Positions 17,951 through 27,415 of a stretch of 64,000 bases of DNA are shown piece by piece. The position numbers and the translations under genes are program-made. This DNA is from Paludibacter sp. Lineage in GTDB: Bacteria; Bacteroidota; Bacteroidia; Bacteroidales; Paludibacteraceae. Below the pieces are notes generated by a model. That model was not told where the DNA came from. It searched no databases and worked only from the letters and a program-made list of their open reading frames with translations. The DNA lies in NCBI GenBank assembly GCA_017882285.1, contig JADGPS010000001.1, positions 62,001-126,000 of the forward strand, written 5' to 3'. Numbering within the stretch: position 1 is the first letter of the stretch; the number at the start of each line of letters is the position of its first letter.

Positions 17951-18137
17951 AACAATGTGTTTTATGTGGGTTTAAATAATTTGAGATAAATGTGCTGTAA
18001 AAATACAATTATATTTTTGATTCTATTAATCATACTGTTTAATTCGTCTAAAATAGAACATTTTTTTAGAAATTATTAAACAAAAAAAAACGCTTCAACA
18101 AGATAAAATACGGTTTTAAAATACCTGAGTAAGCTGT

Positions 18138-19127
18138 TTAATTCCGGTCTACCAGTTTCTTATTATTCTCATTATAACGATCACCGATATTAGGATATTT
18201 TACTGTCAATTGTTCAATTTCATCTATTTCCGGCTGAATTAGCTCAATATCTACCGCACCGGCATTTTCAATTAAATATTTGGAGCGTTTGGTCCCCGGA
18301 ATAGGAATAATATCTTCGCCTTTTGCCAATACCCATGCCAATGCAAGCTGAGCAGGCGTACAGCCTTTCCTCTTGGCAATTTCCGCAAAAGCATTTGTCA
18401 GTTTTAAGTTGTTTTCGGCATGTTCGGATTGATAACGCGGCTGGCTTTTTCTGAAATCACCATCTTTTAATTGGCCTAAATCCAGTGTGTTCGACATTAA
18501 TCCACGTGCCAACGGACTAAACGGAATAAAAGTGATACCCAATTCGCGGCAAGCAGGTAATATTTCATTTTCCACATCGCGTGTAAGTAATGAATATTCG
18601 CTTTGCAAAGCGGTGATTGTATGAACTTTACTGGCTCGACGCAATGAATTGGCCGAAGCTTCCGACAATCCCAAATACCGTACTTTTCCTTCTTTCACCA
18701 ATTCTGCCATTGCACCAACCATTTCTTCAACCGGAACGTTGGGATCAATACGGTGGGCGTAATATAAATCAATAACGTCAGTCTTTAATCTTTTCAAACT
18801 GGCTTCAATGGCCTCGCGCATGTGTTTTGGCGAAACATCAAACGAATTTGCCTGAGCATTGCCATCATTTGGTATAAATCCGAATTTGGTAGCAAGAAAA
18901 ACGTTGTCGCGGTTTGACTTTAGTACTTTAGAAATCAGTTCTTCATTTTTCCCTGCGCCATAAATATCGGCTGTGTCCCAGAAATTGATTCCTATTTCCA
19001 ATGCTTTTTCAAGCGTGGCAATTGATTCTATATCATTGGGAATACCATAGGCATGGCTCATCCCCATGCAGCCCAATCCAATGGATGATAATTGAATACC
19101 TGTATTTCCTAATTTGCGAAATTTCAT
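18138..19127 (-). CDS. Aldo/keto reductase
   Basis: This 329-residue TIM-barrel oxidoreductase would use NADPH to reduce aldehydes or ketones. Visible family signatures are [12 protein letters not shown] at the N-terminus, [18 protein letters not shown] with the catalytic Asp and Tyr, ATKFGF with the catalytic Lys, YYAHRIDP with the His, and [17 protein letters not shown] for the cofactor. It resembles the yeast-Yak1/IolS-like AKR13 type. The physiological substrate is unknown. It follows a MaoC-like gene at 16 bases, so co-transcription is likely. Confidence 0.92.
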   Translation of the reverse strand: MKFRKLGNTGIQLSSIGLGCMGMSHAYGIPNDIESIATLEKALEIGINFWDTADIYGAGKNEELISKVLKSNRDNVFLATKFGFIPNDGNAQANSFDVSPKHMREAIEASLKRLKTDVIDLYYAHRIDPNVPVEEMVGAMAELVKEGKVRYLGLSEASANSLRRASKVHTITALQSEYSLLTRDVENEILPACRELGITFIPFSPLARGLMSNTLDLGQLKDGDFRKSQPRYQSEHAENNLKLTNAFAEIAKRKGCTPAQLALAWVLAKGEDIIPIPGTKRSKYLIENAGAVDIELIQPEIDEIEQLTVKYPNIGDRYNENNKKLVDRN

Positions 19128-19143
19128 AAATCCTGATAAAACG

Positions 19144-19608
19144 TTAAATAAAATGATACAAAAACACGATGGTGCCTTCCAAAGCCGATTTCACATTGTC
19201 TTTTATTTCCATGACGACATCAATTTCTGCTTTCGATATTCCCCGAAGATTTTTTAATGACTTCAATTTGGCTCGAATGCGAACCTGACTGTTTACCAAA
19301 ACCGGTTTGTTAAATCGTAAGCTTTCAATGCCGTAATTTACAGTTAGTTTAGAATTCTTTACTTCTACAATTTGTTCCCAAAGGTAGGGTAAAATGGAAA
19401 TGTTTAAATATCCGTGGGCAATCGTTGATTTGAAAGGACTTTCGATTTTGGCGCGTTCAGTATCCACGTGAATCCATTGATGATCCAAAGTGGCATCAGC
19501 AAACTGATTGATTTGTTTTTGTGTGATGGTGATATAATCAGAAACACCTATTTCTTTTCCAATGTAATGTTCTAATTCTTCAAAGCTGTTAATGACTATT
19601 TTACTCAT
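19144..19608 (-). CDS. MaoC-like hot-dog dehydratase
   Basis: This 154-residue protein has the R-specific enoyl-CoA hydratase signature [14 protein letters not shown] (about residues 32-45, catalytic Asp and His), followed by [13 protein letters not shown]. Members hydrate enoyl-thioesters. A role in a short acyl-CoA pathway is possible, but the paired gene is an aldo/keto reductase, so the substrate stays open. The last 40 residues vary from typical members. Upstream is a TACTTTTG promoter element. Confidence 0.87.
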   Translation of the reverse strand: MSKIVINSFEELEHYIGKEIGVSDYITITQKQINQFADATLDHQWIHVDTERAKIESPFKSTIAHGYLNISILPYLWEQIVEVKNSKLTVNYGIESLRFNKPVLVNSQVRIRAKLKSLKNLRGISKAEIDVVMEIKDNVKSALEGTIVFLYHFI

Positions 19609-19664
19609 TATTACTGAAACTATTAATTGTTGCAGATAAATTGCACATTTTATTTGATTTTGGG

Positions 19665-19672
19665 CAAAAGTA
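19665..19672 (-). promoter_or_regulatory. -7 promoter element of the MaoC/aldo-keto reductase pair
   Basis: On the minus strand this reads TACTTTTG, about 57 bases before the MaoC gene start, and matches TAnnTTTG. Confidence 0.5.
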
Positions 19673-19765
19673 CTGATTTTTTTTAGTTTTGTGAAATCCT
19701 AAATTTACTATTTCAGAAAAAAAATAATGAAAAGTAATACAACTTTCAAATATTGAATCGTTTAA

Positions 19766-20467
19766 CTACATGATATTTTTATTAAACGATCCTGTTTTCA
19801 TAAATGAAATAATTTGTTTAATAACTTTTTTATGAAGAGGCATTAAATCATGAATGGATGGAATGGCTATAAAATCTTTCTCATTTCCAAGTTTGGTCAG
19901 ACTTAATGAAATATTTCCATCATTATCTTCTTTCAAAAAAGGATTGAACCAAGGTTTTTTCCCTTTTGCACCTGCAATTATTCCTACTTCACATGTTGGG
20001 ATTGGAAGTTTATTTGCATAAGAATTTGAGTCTGTTCGCATGTGTTCAACATTTGGACCTAAAAAAAAATTCAGTCTTTTACCCGAATAAAAATCTGCCA
20101 TTTTCGTTCCTTTATTTGGTGGGGCTAACATGACAATCCGAAAAATATGGGGAAAATGAACTGTTGAATCCATGTATTGATACATAGATCGAACAACCAA
20201 TGCCCCCATTGAATGAGTAACAAATGAAACAGTATCGAAATTATCCTTTTGAACTTTACGGTACAAATCAAGCCCAATACTGTCCAAATCTTCCGAAAAA
20301 CTTGGATATGAATAATTTTCTGTCAAATAACCTTCTTTAATCAATCCCTGATTAATTTTTTCCATTTGTAGTGCAAAACCTCCAAATCCATGAACGACGT
20401 AAACTTTGTGGTTAGCTGAAACTAATTGCATAATAACTAATAAAATAACAGTAAACTTTAATTTCAT
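19766..20467 (-). CDS. Secreted alpha/beta-hydrolase, lipase-like
   Basis: This 233-residue protein has a short N-terminal hydrophobic segment that is probably a signal peptide (cleavage around residue 18). The oxyanion region KVYVVHGFGGFALQ and nucleophile elbow THSMGAL (Ser within xHSMG) indicate an alpha/beta-hydrolase of the lipase/PGAP1-like group. A His near the C-terminus, IPSIHDLMP, is a good candidate for the triad. It lies 12 bases after hisC and is probably read from the same transcript, although a link to histidine synthesis is not apparent. The substrate is unknown. Confidence 0.75.
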   Translation of the reverse strand: MKLKFTVILLVIMQLVSANHKVYVVHGFGGFALQMEKINQGLIKEGYLTENYSYPSFSEDLDSIGLDLYRKVQKDNFDTVSFVTHSMGALVVRSMYQYMDSTVHFPHIFRIVMLAPPNKGTKMADFYSGKRLNFFLGPNVEHMRTDSNSYANKLPIPTCEVGIIAGAKGKKPWFNPFLKEDNDGNISLSLTKLGNEKDFIAIPSIHDLMPLHKKVIKQIISFMKTGSFNKNIM

Positions 20468-20479
20468 AGATAGTTTAGA

Positions 20480-21514
20480 TTAAATACCAAATTTTTCCAT
20501 TTCTTCTAACAATATCTTATTTTCTTCAGGCTTTCCAACCGTAATTCGCAAACAACCATTACATAATGAAACAGTATTTCTATTTCGTACAATTATACTT
20601 TTTTCAACCAAATATTGATACAAAGTAGTTGGATTTTCCACTTTCACTAATACAAAATTGGCATCTGTAGGGTAAATATGTAGCACATAAGAAAGATCAT
20701 GTAAAGCGTTTATCAAAATTGTCCGTTGTTTCAAAATCAAGTTTACCGATTTTTTCAGTTGTCCATGATTTTTTAGGATTGTCAGGGCTTTTTTCTGAGT
20801 AAGAATATTGATGTTGTACGGATATTTAATTTTGTTCAATACAGCAATTATTTCAGTCGAAGCAAATGCCATTCCTAAACGAATTGCGGCACTTGCCCAA
20901 GCTTTGGACATAGTTTGTAAAATCACTAAATTGGGATATTTCGAAAGTTTTTCCATAAAACTTTCTTCTTTGGCAAAATCAATGTAGGCTTCGTCCAGTA
21001 CTACAATTCCTTCAAACGAAGTGATTAGCTTTATTATTTCTTTGCGATTTAAACTATTTCCTGTGGGATTATTTGGTGAGCAAAGCCAAATTATTTTTGT
21101 GTATAAATCGCATGCTGTCAATAAATTATCCGCCGAAAATTGAAAGTTCTCATCCAACAAAACTTTCCTGTATTCAACATCGTTGATTCCAGCACAAACT
21201 TTATACATACCGTAAGTTGGCTCGATAGCAACTACATTATCAATTCGGGGATTACAAAAAGCCCGGTAAAGTAAATCAATTGGTTCGTCGCTGCCATTTC
21301 CGAGAAAGATATTTTCCTGTGCAACATCTTTTACTTGTGAAATTTGTTCTTTAACTTTCCATTGCAAAGGATCAGGGTAACGGTTGTAAGGTGCGTTATA
21401 TGGATTTTCATTGGCATCTAAATACACCGAAGCTTCACCTTTAAATTCGTCGCGAGCCGATGAATAAGGTTGAAGTTGACGTATATTATCTCGGAGTAGT
21501 TTTTCTATGTTCAT
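20480..21514 (-). CDS. hisC: Histidinol-phosphate aminotransferase
   Basis: This 344-residue PLP enzyme converts imidazole-acetol phosphate and glutamate to histidinol phosphate. The motif [19 protein letters not shown] near residue 31 is a HisC hallmark; [12 protein letters not shown] binds PLP, and [16 protein letters not shown] carries the Schiff-base Lys. Length is normal. It follows hisD by 75 bases on the same strand. hisG and hisB, which usually flank hisD-hisC in Bacteroidales, are not in the window, so the his genes here are a partial cluster. Confidence 0.95.
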   Translation of the reverse strand: MNIEKLLRDNIRQLQPYSSARDEFKGEASVYLDANENPYNAPYNRYPDPLQWKVKEQISQVKDVAQENIFLGNGSDEPIDLLYRAFCNPRIDNVVAIEPTYGMYKVCAGINDVEYRKVLLDENFQFSADNLLTACDLYTKIIWLCSPNNPTGNSLNRKEIIKLITSFEGIVVLDEAYIDFAKEESFMEKLSKYPNLVILQTMSKAWASAAIRLGMAFASTEIIAVLNKIKYPYNINILTQKKALTILKNHGQLKKSVNLILKQRTILINALHDLSYVLHIYPTDANFVLVKVENPTTLYQYLVEKSIIVRNRNTVSLCNGCLRITVGKPEENKILLEEMEKFGI

Positions 21515-21589
21515 TCTTTTTTGTCTTATGTCAAATGTCTAAAGTCTATTGTCTTTAAAGCCAATTTTCATTTAATCACTTATTTTTAT

Positions 21590-22906
21590 TCAATATCGTC
21601 TATGTCTGCTTTCTAAATCTTCTTCATCTTCCTGTTCAAGTCTAACTTTTACTGCATTACTGTGAGCTACTAATTCTTCATTTTCAGCCATTAAAATGAT
21701 GGCATTGCTTAGATTCGTTAATCCTTCCTGGGTAATTTGTTGAAAAGTTATTTTCCGAATAAAACTATCCAGATTAACTCCGTTATAAGCCTTTGCATAC
21801 CCATTTGTAGGTAATGTGTGGTTTGTTCCCGATGCATAATCACCTGCACTTTCAGGCGAATAATTTCCAAGAAAAACAGAACCTGCATTCACAATATTGG
21901 CAGCTACACCCATGAAATATCGGGTTGCAATTATCAAATGTTCAGGCGCATAATCGTTGGTCATTTCAACGGCTTCTTCAAGCGTTTTCAAAACAATTAT
22001 TTTGCTGTTTTCCAATGCTTTTTGAGCAAATTCTTTGCGTGGTAATTGCTCCAGTTGAATTTTTATTTGTTCCAAAACCGGTTCTACTAGTTTTTCGCTG
22101 ACTGTAATCAGAATGGATTGACTATCAGCGCCATGTTCGGCTTGCGAAAGTAAATCGGCAGCTACAAAAGCTGGATTAGCAGTTTCGTCGGCTATAACTT
22201 CCACTTCCGAAGGTCCGGCAGGCATATCGATTGCCACATCGCTCAACGAAACCAGTTGTTTAGCTGCCGTAACATATTGATTCCCAGGACCAAATATTTT
22301 ATAAACTTTTGGAACAGATTCTGTCCCATAAGCCATTGCAGCAATGGCTTGTATTCCACCAATTTTGAAAATACGATGAACTCCAGCAATTTTAGCTGCA
22401 TATAATACGGCCGGATGAATTTTACCACCTTTATTGGGTGGCGTACATAGTACAACTTCTTTGCATTCAGCAATTTGAGCAGGAATCCCAAGCATCAAAA
22501 CTGTTGAAAAAAGCGGTGCAGTTCCTCCCGGAACATATAATCCAACTTTTTGGATGGCAATAGCTTTTTGCCAACAATAAACACCCGGTGATGTCTGAAT
22601 CTCAGGTAAATCCTGTTGTTGTTCCGAATGAAATTTCCAAATATTGCGTCGAGCCATTTCAATGGCTTGTCTTAAATTTACAGAGATTAATTTTTCAGCT
22701 TCAGCAATTTCTTCTTTAGTTACTTCAATTGCATCCAAACTGACTTTATCAAATTTTTTCGTATATTCCTTTACAGCTTTATCACCTCGTTTTTTTACGT
22801 CGTCCAAAATTTTTTGAACGGTTTCGAATAATGAAGTACTATCAAAAACAGGACGAGCAAGGAGTGTTGTCCAGGTTTCACGGGCAGGATATTTGAATAC
22901 TTGCAT
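21590..22906 (-). CDS. hisD: Histidinol dehydrogenase
   Basis: This 438-residue zinc enzyme oxidises histidinol in two NAD-dependent steps to histidine. The conserved stretches VGLYVPGGTAPLFSTVLML, FGPGNQYVTAAKQLV, DMPAGPSEVEVIADE, LSQAEHGADSQSIL and NDYAPEHLII are all present, and the C-terminus has the usual GTNHTLPTNGYA. Length is normal. It is the first his gene on this strand; the upstream neighbour is a HAD phosphatase 76 bases away. Confidence 0.97.
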   Translation of the reverse strand: MQVFKYPARETWTTLLARPVFDSTSLFETVQKILDDVKKRGDKAVKEYTKKFDKVSLDAIEVTKEEIAEAEKLISVNLRQAIEMARRNIWKFHSEQQQDLPEIQTSPGVYCWQKAIAIQKVGLYVPGGTAPLFSTVLMLGIPAQIAECKEVVLCTPPNKGGKIHPAVLYAAKIAGVHRIFKIGGIQAIAAMAYGTESVPKVYKIFGPGNQYVTAAKQLVSLSDVAIDMPAGPSEVEVIADETANPAFVAADLLSQAEHGADSQSILITVSEKLVEPVLEQIKIQLEQLPRKEFAQKALENSKIIVLKTLEEAVEMTNDYAPEHLIIATRYFMGVAANIVNAGSVFLGNYSPESAGDYASGTNHTLPTNGYAKAYNGVNLDSFIRKITFQQITQEGLTNLSNAIILMAENEELVAHSNAVKVRLEQEDEEDLESRHRRY

Positions 22907-22982
22907 TTTATCTATTTTATTAGTTGATAGAGTTAATTGATTGATTAGTTAATTGGTTTAGCAGTTGATCGCTCATCAGCAA

Positions 22983-23708
22983 TTACTTACAAATCAGTAT
23001 ATTTTCCCAGTGATTATATAAGTCTTTCATTCCGTCAAAAATAATATCAACTCCATATTCACTTAAAACATTGGAATTTAATGGTCCGGTATTTACTCCG
23101 ATTGTAAATAAACCTGCAGCTTTAGCCGATTCAATACCTAATGGTGCATTTTCAACAACCATAATTTCCCAAGGTTTCAACCCTGACTTTTTTAATGCCA
23201 TTAAATAAGGCTCAGGATTAGGTTTTCCATGTTTTACATCAAACGCAGTCACCATTTTTTGTTTTTGAAAAATTTTCGGAAAATTTTCTTCTAAACTATC
23301 AATCAAACTTGGCTGTCCTGAACCTGTTACAACAAATATTTCTAAATTTTGTGTTTTTATTTTTTTTAATAACTCAATTGCAAAAGGCATTCTTTCTGTT
23401 TTGCCATGAGATTCAAAAAAGTTTGATTTTAAATGATATATACTTTGTTTTTCTTCTTCTGTAGCTTTTCGTCCATAAATATTCATGAAGACTCCATCAA
23501 TTGTAGAAGCTCCTGTGCGTCCCTCATTCATGTAAGCTTCGTATTCGGTAAACGGAAGTCCGGCTTGCTGCATTGCTTTTACCCAAGCCGATGCATGATA
23601 TTTCATGGAATCAAATAAAACCCCGTCCATGTCAAAAAAAACTGCTTTCGGGCAAAATACCGGATAATTGTTTCCTTGTAAAAATTTTTCTATTTCGGGT
23701 GAAAACAT
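22983..23708 (-). CDS. HAD-superfamily phosphatase (beta-phosphoglucomutase-like)
   Basis: Using the ATG at 23706-23708, this is a 241-residue protein. A longer frame would start at a TTG at 23727-23729, but that codon is inside the -7 promoter element, so the ATG is preferred. HAD motif I is FFDMDGVLFDS, motif II VVTGSG, motif III KHGKPNPEPY and motif IV VVENAPLGIESAKAAG. There is an alpha-helical cap between motifs I and II, as in sugar-phosphate phosphatases and beta-phosphoglucomutases. It is directly upstream of hisD. A histidinol-phosphatase role is conceivable because hisB is absent from view, but the motifs do not point to it. Confidence 0.85.
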   Translation of the reverse strand: MFSPEIEKFLQGNNYPVFCPKAVFFDMDGVLFDSMKYHASAWVKAMQQAGLPFTEYEAYMNEGRTGASTIDGVFMNIYGRKATEEEKQSIYHLKSNFFESHGKTERMPFAIELLKKIKTQNLEIFVVTGSGQPSLIDSLEENFPKIFQKQKMVTAFDVKHGKPNPEPYLMALKKSGLKPWEIMVVENAPLGIESAKAAGLFTIGVNTGPLNSNVLSEYGVDIIFDGMKDLYNHWENILICK

Positions 23709-23726
23709 GTATTGTAATTTTAAGTG

Positions 23727-23734
23727 CAAAGATA
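23727..23734 (-). promoter_or_regulatory. -7 promoter element of the HAD-hisD-hisC cluster
   Basis: On the minus strand this reads TATCTTTG, a full TAnnTTTG match, 19 bases before the ATG at 23708. It overlaps an alternative TTG start, which argues against that start. Confidence 0.6.
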
Positions 23735-23891
23735 CTGATTTTGTAACTTAAAACTGAACTTTATGTAATGCTAATTCATTAATTTTTGAACAAAAAGCTT
23801 TTCATAACGCTCAGAAAATGGTTATTACATTTTTTTTGAACTGAATCCCAAATTTTTTAGGAGTAAGGAAGCTAGTATATAAAAATTATTG

Positions 23892-23899
23892 TAAATTTG
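23892..23899 (+). promoter_or_regulatory. -7 promoter element of the tRNA gene
   Basis: TAAATTTG, a TAnnTTTG match, ends 13 bases before the tRNA 5' end. Confidence 0.6.
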
Positions 23900-23912
23900 C
23901 AGTTGAAAAAAT

Positions 23913-23985
23913 CGGGGTGTGGCGCAGTTGGTAGCGCGCTACGTTCGGGACGTAGAGGTCGCAGGTTCGAGTCTTGTTACCCCGA
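23913..23985 (+). tRNA. tRNA-Pro (anticodon CGG)
   Basis: All four arms fold. The acceptor CGGGGTG pairs with TACCCCG (one G-T), the D stem is GCGC/GCGC, the anticodon stem is CTACG/CGTAG, and the T arm is GCAGG/CTTGT around TTCGAGT. The 7-base anticodon loop TTCGGGA puts CGG at 34-36, which reads CCG proline codons. The discriminator is A, and the 3' CCA is not encoded. Confidence 0.95.
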
Positions 23986-23994
23986 CTTAAGACG

Positions 23995-24024
23995 AAGGAG
24001 TTTACATTGATTTGTAAGCTCCTT
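23995..24024 (+). terminator. Hairpin downstream of tRNA-Pro
   Basis: AAGGAGTTTACA pairs with TGTAAGCTCCTT (12 bp, one G-T) around a 6-base loop, ten bases after the tRNA. The T-run is weak. Confidence 0.6.
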
Positions 24025-24109
24025 TGTGATTTATGTGATATTTAATATAAAATTCGAATTTTATTTCTGATATGTTAGTAATTATCAGGGATAATTGGTA
24101 TAATTTTTG

Positions 24110-24117
24110 TAATTTTG
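24110..24117 (+). promoter_or_regulatory. -7 promoter element upstream of the lipoprotein gene
   Basis: TAATTTTG matches TAnnTTTG. The start codon is 137 bases downstream, so the leader would be long, or a closer promoter exists that I do not recognise. Confidence 0.4.
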
Positions 24118-24253
24118 CAGAAATATATTTGTGATATTAGCAAGTGTAACAAAATTTAATTAAAACTTACGCGTTAAATATTAAATTGGTTTATAAAGTC
24201 TGGTATTGGCTGCTTGAAGTTCAATTAGAATTTAAAAAATACAATTTTCACCA

Positions 24254-24808
24254 ATGAAAATATATATATTTCTTGTAATAGCTTTTATTAGCATTGCATT
24301 TTCAGCATGTGATCTGAATGGATCTTCAAATAATACACCTCAAATTTTATTTGTTACAGAACCTATGTTGAATGCAAAAGATAGTTTAATTCCATATTTA
24401 ACAGATGAAGCCGGAGTTTATAGGTTGGATACTATTAGCGTGGGAGATACAGTGAGTTTTCGGATATTGCTGAATGGATTTTCTAATCATCTTACTTCAT
24501 ATTATTTAACTAGGTCTGACACTACTGTTACCAAAATGATTCTTCCAAATAAGAATTCAATGGATTCTGTATTTTTGACTTCCTCATCGGATTATTCAAT
24601 TGGTAAGTTTATTTTCAAGACCAATATCTTTAATCTGTATTTTCCGTTCAAGTATGTTGCTTTAAAACCAACTAACGATGCAAAAATCAGTTTTTCCTTA
24701 ACATCAGATGCCAATTTTGACGGGAGCATGAGTTTAGGAAATAATTCGGTTAATTTTGTTTTAAAAACTCCTATCAAGGTTGCTAAATCAATATCTAATG
24801 TAAATTAA
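24254..24808 (+). CDS. Lipoprotein of unknown function
   Basis: This 184-residue protein has a lipoprotein signal peptide (hydrophobic residues 3-17, lipobox FSAC with Cys near residue 19). After the Cys comes an Asn/Ser-rich linker, then a domain with predicted beta strands and many Ser/Thr/Asp residues but no recognisable motif. The acidic Asp directly after the lipid Cys does not decide the membrane, because Bacteroidota do not use the E. coli +2 rule. It is alone between the tRNA and the convergent pgi gene, only 6 bases from pgi. I do not recognise the family. Confidence 0.75.
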   Translation: MKIYIFLVIAFISIAFSACDLNGSSNNTPQILFVTEPMLNAKDSLIPYLTDEAGVYRLDTISVGDTVSFRILLNGFSNHLTSYYLTRSDTTVTKMILPNKNSMDSVFLTSSSDYSIGKFIFKTNIFNLYFPFKYVALKPTNDAKISFSLTSDANFDGSMSLGNNSVNFVLKTPIKVAKSISNVN

Positions 24809-24814
24809 TTAAAA

Positions 24815-26158
24815 TTAAATTCTTGCCTTAATTACTTTTGTTTCAGCTTCGAAGCCCGGTTTTTCGAGCAAAGCAAACATATTTTTCTTGTATGCTTCCA
24901 CGCCCGGTTGGTCGAATGGATTTACCCCCAACAAGTAACCGCTTATTCCACACGCTTTTTCGAAGAAATATAGCAATTCGCCTAAATAATATTCGTTCAA
25001 TTTTGGTAATTCAATTTTCAAATTCGGAACGCCACCATCAATATGTGCAATCATTGTGCCGAGTTCAGCCATTTTGTTTACTTCGTCCACACGTTTTCCG
25101 GCAAGGAAGTTCAAGCCATCGAGGTTATTTTGATCGTGTGGGAAAATTTTTGTATGATTGCTTTCTTTTACAGAAATAACAGTTTCGAAGATGCTGCGTT
25201 CGCCTTCCTGAATCCATTGACCCATAGAGTGCAAGTCGGTTGTAAAATCTACTGAAGCGGGGAAAATTCCTTTATTTTCTTTTCCTTCGCTTTCGCCATA
25301 GAGTTGTTTCCACCATTCTCCGATTAAGTGCAATTTTGGGTGAAAATTCACCAGGAGTTCAATTTTCTTGCCGTTTTTATACAGTTCGTTACGAACAGCA
25401 GCATATTGAGCAGCAGGGTTTTCTTCGAATCGAGTTTCCTGTCCACATTTTGATTCCATGGTTACAGCACCCTTCACTAATTGACGAATGTCGAATCCGG
25501 CAACAGCAATTGGTAGTAAACCAACCGGAGAAAGAACAGAATAACGACCGCCGATATTATCTTCAATCACATAAGTTTTGTAACCTTCCTGAGTAGCCAA
25601 TGTGCGCAATGCTCCATGTGTTTTGTCGGTTACTGCTACAATCAGTTTTTGAGCAGCTGCTTTGCCTTGTTGCTCTTCCAATTGCGTTTTCAGCAAGCGG
25701 AATGCCAAAGCTGGTTCGGTGGTTGTTCCTGATTTTGAAATAGAAATGATACCGAAAGGTCTGGTTTTCAATATTTCCTGCAATTCGTACAAATAATCTT
25801 CACCGATATTTTGTCCGGCATAAACCACCACAGGCGATTTGCGTTCGGTTTGTAACCAGTCGAAGCTGTTCGAAAGAGAATCGATCACTGCTTTTGCCCC
25901 TAAGTAACTTCCTCCTATACCAATTACAACCACTATTTCACAATTTTCACGAAATCTTTTAGCAGTGTTTTCCAAATCGCTAAATTGAGTCTCGTCGATA
26001 GAAGACGGCAAGTTTAACCAACCAAGAAAATCGCTTCCTTTTCCGGTACCACTGTGCAAAGCCCCATTAGCCGCAGCAACCTGCGCTTTGTATCCGGCTA
26101 CATTTTGTTCGGACACAAATCCAAACGCTTTGTCGATAGATAATTTAATATTTTTCAT
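24815..26158 (-). CDS. pgi: Glucose-6-phosphate isomerase
   Basis: This 447-residue enzyme interconverts glucose 6-phosphate and fructose 6-phosphate. It has two SIS subdomains, with [19 protein letters not shown] and [37 protein letters not shown] and [10 protein letters not shown] are family signatures, and [16 protein letters not shown] near the end is also conserved. Length fits the shorter bacterial type found in Firmicutes and Bacteroidota. It converges with a lipoprotein gene. The upstream gene on the same strand is gpsA, with a 193-base repeat-containing gap. Confidence 0.96.
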   Translation of the reverse strand: MKNIKLSIDKAFGFVSEQNVAGYKAQVAAANGALHSGTGKGSDFLGWLNLPSSIDETQFSDLENTAKRFRENCEIVVVIGIGGSYLGAKAVIDSLSNSFDWLQTERKSPVVVYAGQNIGEDYLYELQEILKTRPFGIISISKSGTTTEPALAFRLLKTQLEEQQGKAAAQKLIVAVTDKTHGALRTLATQEGYKTYVIEDNIGGRYSVLSPVGLLPIAVAGFDIRQLVKGAVTMESKCGQETRFEENPAAQYAAVRNELYKNGKKIELLVNFHPKLHLIGEWWKQLYGESEGKENKGIFPASVDFTTDLHSMGQWIQEGERSIFETVISVKESNHTKIFPHDQNNLDGLNFLAGKRVDEVNKMAELGTMIAHIDGGVPNLKIELPKLNEYYLGELLYFFEKACGISGYLLGVNPFDQPGVEAYKKNMFALLEKPGFEAETKVIKARI

Positions 26159-26190
26159 TATTATAATAGTTTGATGTTTTTACTTCGTGT

Positions 26191-26252
26191 TATTTGTTCG
26201 CTTCGCTCACGATATTAGGTTTCGCCGATATTTGTTCGCTTCCCTCACGATA
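26191..26252. repeat. Two tandem copies of a dispersed GC-core repeat
   Basis: TATTTGTTCGCTTCGCTCAC (continuing GATA) at 26191-26214 recurs at 26229-26252 with one mismatch. The same unit occurs again near 40.67 kb. It is non-coding and lies between gpsA and pgi. Confidence 0.75.
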
Positions 26253-26280
26253 GTAAGTCACTTTGCTCCTGATTCTAACC

Positions 26281-26351
26281 CAATGAACCAATCAACTGAT
26301 GAACCAATTAACTAATGAACCGATGAACAAATAAACCAGTTAACCAATCAA
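26281..26351. repeat. Degenerate short tandem repeat
   Basis: Variants of TGATGAACCAATTAAC repeat about four times (for example TAATGAACCGATGAAC). It is non-coding and directly downstream of gpsA. Similar AACC/AATT-rich strings occur after the ends of other genes in the window. Confidence 0.55.
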
Positions 26352-27362
26352 CTACTTCAGTTTCTCCGATAGTTTTCGAATTTCCATAGTGGGTGAACAG
26401 CGGTTATACAGTATTTCAAACATGGAATCCACAATCGGCATGTTAACCTGATAATTTTCGTTGATTTCGTGAATACATTTAGTGGCGTAATACCCTTCGG
26501 CAATCATTTCCATTTCAATCTGAGCTGTTTTTACCGAATAACCTTTACCAATCATGCTCCCAAAAAGTCGGTTTCGACTGAACTTGGAATATGCAGTTAC
26601 CAATAAATCGCCCAAGTATGCCGGTTCATTGATGTCTCGGTGAAAGGGGTTTGTGGCATTGCAAAAACGATTAATTTCCTGAATTGCATTAGAAATCAAT
26701 ACTGCTTGAAAGTTGTCACCATATTTCAACCCGTGACAAATACCGGCTGCAATGGAATAAATATTCTTCATTACGGATGAATATTCAATTCCCAATATAT
26801 CATCACTTATAGAAGTACGAATAAAATTTGTTGTGAATCGTTGTGCCAAAATGCGTGCTGTGTCACGCGAACTGCAAGCTATGGTAAGATACGAAAGCCT
26901 TTCCAAAGCTACTTCTTCCGCGTGACAGGGTCCTGCCAAAACGGCAATATTGTCTTTCGGAACATTGTAAATTTGTTCAAAATAATCTGAAACAATCATA
27001 TTTTCATCCGGAACAATCCCTTTAATTGCTGATACAATAAATTTATTGTCCAAAGGCCGTCGAAGTTTCTTAAGATGTTGTTTCATAAACGGAGACGGCG
27101 TTGCAAAAATTAATATCTCCGAAGTACGTACTAATTTATTGATGTCGCTTGTAAAATGAATGCGGTCGGTGTCAAATTTCACACCGGTGAGGTAAGATGG
27201 ATTTTTGCTTAGTCGAATAAATTCATCTATTTGTTCTTGTCGACGCATGTACCAATTAATCTCTTCGGCATTAGTAAGTGCAATTTTAGCAATTGCTGTG
27301 GCCCAACTACCGCCACCAATTACAGCAATTTTACTTCTTTCGTTAATCATTTGTTTTATCAT
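26352..27362 (-). CDS. gpsA: Glycerol-3-phosphate dehydrogenase (NAD(P)+)
   Basis: This 336-residue enzyme reduces dihydroxyacetone phosphate to sn-glycerol 3-phosphate for phospholipid synthesis. The nucleotide-binding loop is IGGGSWATAIAKI near residue 15. The conserved SAIKGI (catalytic Lys), AGPCHAEEVA and EYSSVMKNIYSIAAGI segments follow. It lies 53 bases downstream of lysS on the same strand and may be co-transcribed with it. An alternative Met at residue 5 would also fit the start. Confidence 0.95.
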   Translation of the reverse strand: MIKQMINERSKIAVIGGGSWATAIAKIALTNAEEINWYMRRQEQIDEFIRLSKNPSYLTGVKFDTDRIHFTSDINKLVRTSEILIFATPSPFMKQHLKKLRRPLDNKFIVSAIKGIVPDENMIVSDYFEQIYNVPKDNIAVLAGPCHAEEVALERLSYLTIACSSRDTARILAQRFTTNFIRTSISDDILGIEYSSVMKNIYSIAAGICHGLKYGDNFQAVLISNAIQEINRFCNATNPFHRDINEPAYLGDLLVTAYSKFSRNRLFGSMIGKGYSVKTAQIEMEMIAEGYYATKCIHEINENYQVNMPIVDSMFEILYNRCSPTMEIRKLSEKLK

Positions 27363-27415
27363 TCTTTCAACTTTTCCATAGTCCTAAACTTTGGAAAAGT
27401 TAGTATAAACTATTT

